Below are positions 56,814-64,000 of a DNA stretch of 64,000 bases, piece by piece (position 1 is the stretch's first letter; each line of letters opens with the position of its first letter). Both the position numbers and the translations under genes were made by a program. Source of the DNA: Argopecten irradians (Eukaryota; Mollusca; Bivalvia; Pectinida; Pectinidae); contig NC_091146.1 in assembly GCF_041381155.1 (NCBI RefSeq), positions 2,497,224-2,561,223 on the forward strand. The letters run 5' to 3'. The notes under the pieces were generated by a model that did not search any database, was not told the origin of the DNA, and saw nothing but the letters and a program-made list of their open reading frames with translations.

Positions 56814-59800
56814 GTATCCGTTTATTTTCCCATGCTACTGCCTCTTGTGTTGACATGGTTTTTTCTTCGTACTAATGTACATTTTTTGTATCTAGTTTAA
56901 AAATGTCTCTATTTCCCCGTACTAATGTCACTGGTTTTATAATATCTCTATTTCCTCGTACTAATGTATCTAGTTTTAAAATGTCTCTATTTCCCCGTAC
57001 TAGTGTATCTAGTTTTAAAATGTCGCTATTTCCCCGTACTAATGTATCTAATTTTAAAATGTCTCTATTTCACTGTACATCATGTACATAATGCGACTTG
57101 TTTTATAATATCCCTATTTCCCCGTACTATTGTCATTAGTTTTATAATATCTCTATTTCCCCGTACTAATGTATCTAGTTTTAAAATGTCTCTACTTCCC
57201 CGTACTAGTGTATCTAGTTTTATAATATCTCTATTTTCCCGAACTAATGTATCTAGTTTGATAATATCTCTATTTCCCCGTACTAATGTCACTGGTTTTA
57301 TAATATCTCTATTTCCCCGTACTAATGTATCTAGTTTTGTAATATCTCTATTTCCCCGTACTAATGTATCTAGTTTTATAATATCTCTATTTCCCCGTAC
57401 TAATGTATCTAGTTTTAAAATGTCTCTATTTCACTGTACATCATGTACTAATGTCACTAGTTTTATAATATCTCCATTTCCCCGTACTAATGTATCTAGT
57501 TTTAAAATGTCTCTATAAATGTCTCTATTTCCCCGTACTAATGTCACTAGTTTTATAATATCTCTATTTCCCCGTACTAATGTATCTAGTTTTAAAATGT
57601 CTCTATTTCCCCGTACTAATGTATCTAGTTTTAAAATGTCTCTATTTCCTCGTACTAATGTATCTAGTTTTAAAATGTCTCTATTTCACTGTACATCATG
57701 TACTAATGTCACTGGTTTTATAATTTCTCTATTTCCCCGTACTATTGTCATTAGTTTTATAATGTCTTTATTTCCCTGTACTAATGTCACTAGTTTTATA
57801 ATATCTCTATTTCCCTGTACTAATGTCACTGGTTTTATAATATCTCTATTTCCCCGTACTAATGTCACTGGTTTTATAATATCTCTATTTCCCCGTACTA
57901 TTGTCATTAGTTTTATAATGTCTTTATTTCCCTGTACTTATGTCACTAGTTTTATAATATCTCTATTTCCCCGTACTAATGTCACTGGTTTTATAATCTC
58001 TCTATTTCCCCGTACTAATGTATCTAGTTTTATAATGTCTTTATTTCCCTGTACTAATGTCACTAGTTTTATAATATCTCTATTTCCCCGTACTAATGTC
58101 ACTGGTTTTATAATCTCTCTATTTCCCCGTACTAATGTATCTAGTTTTATAATGTCTTTATTTCCCTGTACTAATGTCACTAGTTTTATAATATCTCTAT
58201 TTCCCCGTACTAATTTCACTAGTTTTATAATGTCTTTATTTCCCTGTACATAATGTGACTAGTTTTATAATATCTCTATTTCCCCGTACTAATGTCACTA
58301 GTTTTATAATATCTCTATTTCCCCGTACTAATGTATCTAGTTTTAAAATATCTCTATTTCACTGTACATCATATACTAATGTCACTTGTTTTATAATCTC
58401 TCTATTTCCCCGTACTATTGTCATTAATTTTATAATGTCTCTATTTCCCCGTACTAATGTATCTAGTTTTAAAATGTCTCTATTTCCCTGTACTAATGTC
58501 ACTAGTTTTATGATATCTCTATTTCCCCGTACTAATGTCACTAGTTTTAAAATGTCTCTATTTCCCCGTACTAGTGTATCTAGTTTTAAAATATCTCTAT
58601 TTCCCCGTACTAATGTATCTAGTTTTAAAATGTCTCTATTTCACTGTACATCATGTACTAATGTCACTGGTTTTATAATATCTCTATTTCCCCGTACTAT
58701 TGTCATTAATTTTATAATGTCAGTCTTTATTTCCCTGTACTAATGTCACTAGTTTTATAATATCTCTATGTCCCCGTACTAATGTCACTAGTTTTATAAT
58801 ATCTTTATTTCCCCGTACTAATTTCACTAGTTTTATAATGTCTTTATTTCCCTGTACATAATGTGACTAGTTTTATAATATCTCTATTTTTCCGTACCAA
58901 TGACACTAGTTTTATAATATCTCTATTTCCCCGTACTAATGTCACTCGTTTTATAATGTCTGTATTTTCCTGTACCAATGACACTAGTTTTATAATGTCT
59001 GTATTTTCCTGTACTAATGTCACTAGTTTTATAATGTATTTATTTTCCCGTACTAATATCATCAGGGTTTTTTTCGTGTCACTGTTTTGTCTACGCAGAC
59101 TCTGTTCCACTATCACCTCATGTGTTCATGGTAGATACATTGTAATTACCAAAATTTAAGAACAAAATGTATTAAATCATTACAAAAAAGTGTATCATTA
59201 ACGGTACATTAGTTAATAGTTTTCTCCGAACGATTCCAAATATGTACAGATTGTATTAATTATTGTTACAAGATTATGCAATGACAGTCAAAGGGAGATA
59301 ATTTAGTTTTTGTGTATAAAGAGTTATTCCCCTTCATGGTATTCTCTTGGTTTGGAACTGAACAGACGTCTTCTTGTGTCACTACTAATTCCAAGATGTA
59401 AGAGAAGAGCGAGGCCCCCTAAGCCCTCTCACTACACTACATGGTGGAGAATTCAAATCGGGATTGTGAGTTATTATCATAATGTAACTTTCGGAGCTGA
59501 ATCGCCTGTGTGGCGGGCGAGTATATTACTCGTCAGTCAGGGCGCGCCGGCCAGACGTCATTCCGTACCATGTCCTTTTGGGCGGGAAAGATATTTTGTG
59601 ATTTTACAATTTTGAATGACTTTATATTATACATTATATAGTTTGATGCTGATATATCAAAACTTGAACCCATATCTTTTTATTTGACATTGGATCACTG
59701 AATTTGACATTTTCGCCAATTTAGAAATTGTTAAAAATATGTCTGACGAGTCACTAACTTTTGCCGTAGTCGTCGACTAGGGTACTGTGAGCATTATTGA

Positions 59801-60490
59801 AGTTTCTGTCATATGTTGTCTAAGGAAAGGGGTTCCTTGAACTGTTTATTACTTGTTTATTACCGGAAGAACCATTCAACAATATATGCACGTACAGTCT
59901 GTATTGTTGAATGGTTATTCCGGTAAGTAGATTTCTAATAAAATCTAGTTTCAAACTTTGTTAGTAACTTAGTATAGTGAAACAGGTGGTGTGAAGGTTC
60001 ATATTATGCCATATTCAGAGGATACATTATATGTATGAAGACACGACAAAAAATGTTTCGTTGATTTTTTTTTATGTTTTAACTGAATTGTATTTGAAGT
60101 TTGAAAAAAAGTTCCAGTCTCCATGTGATCGGACCAATACAATATCTACGTAATGGCTCCAGTCTCCATGGCTACAGGTCAAACAGAAGTTGAAATAATT
60201 GGATGATACAGAACTTTCAGAATATAAACAATATTTTTACTTTATTTAAAACTGTGGTTTTCATCTTTACTAAACCAGCCTGTTGACTTTCTAAGAACTT
60301 TATATTAAAAAGTTTGTCTCCTGTATCTAGCTCATCATTTATAATTGTTTATTGTATTTTAGTTGTAAACTGAAGTGTTTAAGTGCCATAAATGTTTTCG
60401 CAAAAATTTACTTTTAAACTTTAAGAGCGGAATCTGTACTAATAACTGTTGGTACACACACTTATTATCTCATCTATATTTTCTGTTTAG
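56814..60490 (+). other. Intron 1 of the FREP gene
   Basis: GT at 56814 to AG at 60489-60490 (acceptor TTTTCTGTTTAG). The first 60% is the 39-bp minisatellite. The remainder (59065-60490) is unique AT-rich sequence with a 25-bp-arm hairpin at 59860-59926. Confidence 0.75.
56880..59060. repeat. 39-bp minisatellite, block B, inside FREP intron 1
   Basis: About 56 copies of a 39-bp unit (TAATGTATCTAGTTTTAAAA then TGTCTCTATTTCCCCGTAC) with the variants GTCACTGG, GTCATTAG and CACTGTACATCATG. The period is 13 codons, so long open frames exist on both strands. They lie in an intron and are not coding. Confidence 0.9.
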
Positions 60491-60612
60491 GTCTTACCAG
60501 CTGTAGTGATGTCACACCTGGCAGTCCCTCCGGTATTTACACAGTGACCTTGACCCCTGGCCGGAGTGACGATGTTTACTGTGACATGGACACAGATGGA
60601 GGGCCATGGACA
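60491..60612 (+). CDS. Fibrinogen-related protein, exon 2 (start of fibrinogen C-terminal domain)
   Basis: Acceptor at 60489-60490 and donor ACA | GTAAGA after 60612 (phase 0). Translation begins by completing the glycine codon of exon 1 and reads LTSCSDVTPGSPSGIY, then TVTLTPGRSDDVYCDMDT and DGGPWT. The C-x(10)-SGIY and VYCDMDTDGG-WT signatures are the first conserved blocks of the fibrinogen C-terminal domain; the two cysteines form a disulfide in known structures. The following residues (usually V/FQRR) would be on the next exon, which is not found before the window ends, so the domain is incomplete here. Phase 1 and the shared glycine agree with exon 1. Confidence 0.85.
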
Positions 60613-60633
60613 GTAAGAATAATTATGATAGTT

Positions 60634-60669
<36 letters not shown>

Positions 60670-60772
60670 GTATTTATAAAAAATTTGAAGAAAAAGCCTT
60701 ATGGACGAAATCTAATTAAAACAATAACGAATATTTTTGCATATATCACTAGTGTAACATGAGTGGACAAAT
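60613..60772. other. Start of FREP intron 2, with a (CT)n microsatellite
   Basis: CT repeat at about 60639-60668. No further exon is seen. Confidence 0.7.
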
Positions 60773-60950
60773 TGTAGTGGCCAGAACGGGATTTGAACCC
60801 GGGACCTGTGAGCTCTACCGACTGAGCTACCAGGTCACCGATGATCGACCCAGTCTTACTTAACCCTTATACCACCACCGTCTATAAATGTAGCGGCCAG
60901 ACTGGGATTAGAACCCTCGGCTACTGATCGACCCAGTCCAATCCCGCTCA
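60773..60950 (-). mobile_element. tRNA-derived SINE, minus strand, plus partial second copy
   Basis: On the minus strand it reads TAGCTCAGTCGGTAGAG (A box) and GGTTCAAATCC (B box), then TTCTGGCCACTACA. The tail GATCGACCCAGTC and a second partial copy (60890-60947) follow. Same family as 13385 and 29895. It lacks a paired acceptor stem, so it is not a tRNA gene. It lies in FREP intron 2. Confidence 0.8.
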
Positions 60951-61041
60951 TCCTCGATACTCCAGGGGTTCCGATCACTAACGATCTCTACACCCCTGGA
61001 CTATCTCATGGTAAAACTGGAGGCAACAGAATAGAACAGGT
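60951..61041 (+). mobile_element. Dispersed repeat, CTCCAGGGGTTCC family, copy 3
   Basis: TCCTCGATACTCCAGGGGTT through CACCCCTGGACTATCTCATG and GAGGCAACAGAATAG. It directly abuts the SINE. Confidence 0.75.
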
Positions 61042-61127
61042 AATTTAGTCATTTGATGTACATCAAAGGAGCCGTATAAGGGTACACTATTATGGAAATC
61101 CATAGCTGTCTTATGCGGTAAATCTTA

Positions 61128-63080
61128 AATATATTATGTGGTTTTGTCTTTATATTTTGTGCTTTTGTCTTTATATGATGTGCTTTTGTCTTTATATTAT
61201 GTGCTTTTGTCTTTATATTTTGTGCTTCTGTCTTTATATTTTGTGCATACACCAATATATGATGTGGTTTTGTCTTTATATGACGTGGTTTTGTCTTTAT
61301 ATGATGTGGTTTTGTCTTTATATGATGTGGTTTTGTCTTTATATGATGTGGTTTTGTCTTTATATGATGTGGTTTTGTCTTTATATGATGTGGTCTTGTC
61401 TTTATATGATGTGGTCTTGTCTTTATATGATGTGGTTTTGTCTTTATATGATGTGCTTTTGTCTTTATATGATGTGCTTTTGTCTTTATATGATGTGCTT
61501 TTGTCTTTATATGATGTGCTTTTGTCTTTATATGATGTGGTTTTGTCTTTATATGATGTGCTTTTGTCTTTATATTATGTGCTTTTGTCTTTATATTTTG
61601 TGCTTCTGTCTTTATATTTTGTGCATACACCAATATATGATGTGGTTTTGTCTTTATATGACGTGCTTTTGTCTTTATATGATGTGGTTTTGTCTTTATA
61701 TGATGTGCTTTTGTCTTTATATGATGTGCTTTTGTCTTTATAATATGTGCTTTTGTCTTTATATTTTGTGCTTCTGTCTTTATATTTTGTGCATACACCA
61801 ATATATGATGTGGTTTTGTCTTTATATGACGTGCTTTTGTCTTTATATGATGTGGTTTTGTCTTTATATGATGTGGTTTTGTCTTTATATGATGTGGTTT
61901 TGTCTTTATATGATGTGGTCTTGTCTTTATATGATGTGGTTTTGTCTTTATATGATGTGCTTTTGTCTTTATATGATGTGGTTTTGTCTTTATATGATGT
62001 GGTTTTGTCTTTATATGATGTGCTTTTGTCTTTATATGATGTGCTTTTGTCTTTATATGATGTGGTTTTGTCTTTATATGATGTGGTTTTGTCTTTATAT
62101 GATGTGCTTTTGTCTTTATATGATGTGCTTCTGTCTTTATATTATGTGCTTTTGTCTTTATATTTTGTGCATACACCAATATATGATGTGGTTTTGTCTT
62201 TATATGACGTGCTTTTGTCTTTATATGATGTGGTTTTGTCTTTATATGATGTGGTTTTGTCTTTATATGATGTGGTTTTGTCTTTATATGATGTGGTCTT
62301 GTCTTTATATGATGTGCTTTTGTCTTTATATGATGTGCTTTTGTCTTTATATGATGTGGTTTTGTCTTTATATGATGTGGTCTTGTCTTTATATGATGTG
62401 GTCTTGTCTTTATATGATGTGCTTTTGTCTTTATATGATGTGGTTTTGTCTTTATATGATGTGGTTTTGTCTTTATATGATGTGCTTTTGTCTTTATATG
62501 ATGTGGTTTTGTCTTTATATGATGTGGTTTTGTCTTTATATGATGTGGTTTTGTCTTTATATGATGTGGTTTTGTCTTTATATGATGTGGTTTTGTCTTT
62601 ATATGATGTGCTTCTGTCTTTATATTATGTGCTTTTGTCTTTATATTTTGTGCATACACCAATATATGATGTGGTTTTGTCTTTATATGACGTGCTTTTG
62701 TCTTTATATGATGTGGTTTTGTCTTTATATGATGTGGTTTTGTCTTTATATGATGTGGTCTTGTCTTTATATGATGTGGTCTTGTCTTTATATGATGTGG
62801 TTTTGTCTTTATATGATGTGGTTTTGTCTTTATATGATGTGGTTTTGTCTTTATATGATGTGGTTTTGTCTTTATATGATGTGGTTTTGTCTTTATATGA
62901 TGTGGTTTTGTCTTTATATGATGTGGTTTTGTCTATATATGATGTGGTTTTGTCTTTATATGATGTGGTTTTGTCTTTATATGATGTGGTCTTGTCTTTA
63001 TATGATGTGGTCTTGTCTTTATGTTATGTGCTTTGGTCATTATATTATGTGCATACACCAATATATTATGTGGTCATTTC
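61128..63080. repeat. 21-bp minisatellite with higher-order blocks
   Basis: About 91 copies of a 21-bp unit (GATGTGGTTTTGTCTTTATAT and variants with GTGCTTTTG, GTGGTCTTG). Blocks of variable length end with TTTTGTGCATACACCAATAT, at about 61243, 61617, 61787, 62164, 62647 and 63047. Because 21 is a multiple of three and the unit lacks stops in several frames, very long open frames run on both strands (up to 659 codons). These are not called as genes. Confidence 0.93.
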
Positions 63081-64000
63081 TTTATATCGAAACACCAATA
63101 TATCAAACGTTTTAAAAATTCAGTTGGAACTAAATATCTGGGGTCGTTGTTTGACCAACACACATCTAAACGTCTTCTTGAGATATATTTTTTTTTTCAG
63201 TGGAAGCTGAATGTTTTTGCTGATTCAAATTGAAATATTTGTAAGTATGGGAGCAGAAATAAAAATAAAATGGGAAATATATGTACGACACTATTTTCCC
63301 AAACAGTGAATGGTATTATTTGCACACAAATGGTACAAAAAAACTCGAGTTGACCGATAGCTATTAAGTATAAATCACTCAACATTCATAAATCGACCCG
63401 AAGTGTCACTATTTACTGCAAAAGCAAAAAAAAAAAAAAAAAAAACGATAGCGTTTGAACAGACAATACAGGCACACACAAGTATTTGCTGTGCTACATC
63501 TATTTCTGACATTCGGTAATATTTCTAATTTTACTAGTAATTGGTATCGGTTGGAAATTGATAATCGATTAATCAGAATAACCGATCGATAATCAATATT
63601 AAAATCGGATACGTATATTTTGTATAGATCTAATAACTTTGTTATTTAACATTCAACAGTCTTTTTTCTAAATCACTCTGTTACCTACTGCTGGTAAAAA
63701 AATGTTGATTGTTTTGATCATATCAAAATTTAGCTTAGCTGTTGAAACGTTAAAAAGTCCGAAGAAGGGATAACTTAGGCCTATAGATTTCATTCCCAGG
63801 ATGGCCATGGGTTATACCGTTTCCACTCCGCCGTCTCAGGGCCTCTCTGAAACGCACCCTGTCTCCGATTGTCTGTAACCAGAGGGTTGTTAGCGCATTG
63901 TCAGATGAACTCCGACATAGATTTACATCGAATTTGTTCGTTTAGAAGTTAGGATGTAGAGCTGCAAGATCGATTTCTCATAGTAGCTTCTCCATTTTTT
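63081..64000. other. Stretch without a recognisable gene
   Basis: AT-rich, with an A run at 63427-63445. No continuation of the fibrinogen domain (no QRR, W--Y--GFG blocks) was found. The last 200 bp are more GC-rich but not recognised. Confidence 0.5.

Noticed and set aside
56903-59159. Frames reading SLFPRTNV-type 13-residue repeats
   Set aside because: They come from the 39-bp minisatellite inside the FREP intron between a good donor and acceptor.
60773-60840. Possible minus-strand tRNA gene
   Set aside because: Good box sequences, but it belongs to the same SINE family with the GATCGACCCAGTC extension and lacks a complete cloverleaf.
61049-63210. Very long frames (up to 659 codons) with MMWFCLY or HIKTKPH repeats
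   Set aside because: Product of a 21-bp satellite. Three overlapping frames on two strands are open at once, and start and end codons lie at the array edges.
63081-63385. Candidate next FREP exon after the 21-bp array
   Set aside because: None of the conserved fibrinogen-domain blocks is present in any frame.

Overview
This is a eukaryotic, repeat-dominated window, most likely from a bivalve mollusc. The clues are a fibrinogen-related (FREP-type) gene, tRNA-headed SINEs, dispersed elements ending in CGGACGG-rich tracts plus a terminal hairpin, a Ty3/gypsy element with a CCHC gag, and non-LTR retrotransposon fragments. No bacterial gene organisation is present. The species cannot be read from the sequence.

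Layout. 1-1085: 41-bp minisatellite. 1815-2640: palindromic AAGATATCTT array. 4125-4280: fold-back. 4413-5096: exon of a putative secreted protein with acidic octapeptide repeats and a basic helical tail. 8312-9952: two-unit higher-order repeat built on 21-bp arrays. 10241-12884: dispersed element swollen by internal tandem repeats. 13715-15934: 16-bp minisatellite enclosed by 30-bp terminal inverted repeats (TIRs) and a 9-bp target duplication. 16070-19020: two decayed LINE fragments around a TTAA-flanked MITE. 20947-22681: TIR element with palindromic 21-bp arrays at both ends and a 6-bp target duplication. 22780-28715: two further satellite systems. 29390-34720: SINEs, fold-backs and dispersed repeats. 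34767-35952: TIR element. 36041-40475: broken Ty3/gypsy copy on the minus strand with a 5-bp target duplication. 40481-45000: duplicated repeats and a fold-back-type element at 42659-43700. 45540-46330: LINE 3' end. 47179-48061: TTAA-flanked element with inward-facing TATA boxes. 48475-60612: a repeat-embedded FREP locus present twice. 61128-63080: 21-bp array.

Host genes. Only two loci look like host protein genes. The FREP gene has a TATA promoter at 56226, a signal peptide and coiled-coil exon (56369-56813), a 3.7-kb intron filled by a 39-bp minisatellite, and an exon (60491-60612) that begins the fibrinogen C-terminal domain in matching splice phase. It continues past the window. A second copy of its promoter and first exon lies about 4.8 kb upstream (51465-52053) and carries a one-base insertion. 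The sequence around that copy is peppered with indels, so it may be an assembly artefact rather than a true pseudogene.

Main theme. Several minisatellites here are the interiors or inverted ends of DNA transposons, with TIRs and target duplications readable at 13715-15934 and 20947-22681 and likely at 42659-43700. This suggests that fold-back-like non-autonomous transposons spread tandem repeats in this genome. Many long open frames are only by-products of repeats whose period is a multiple of three.
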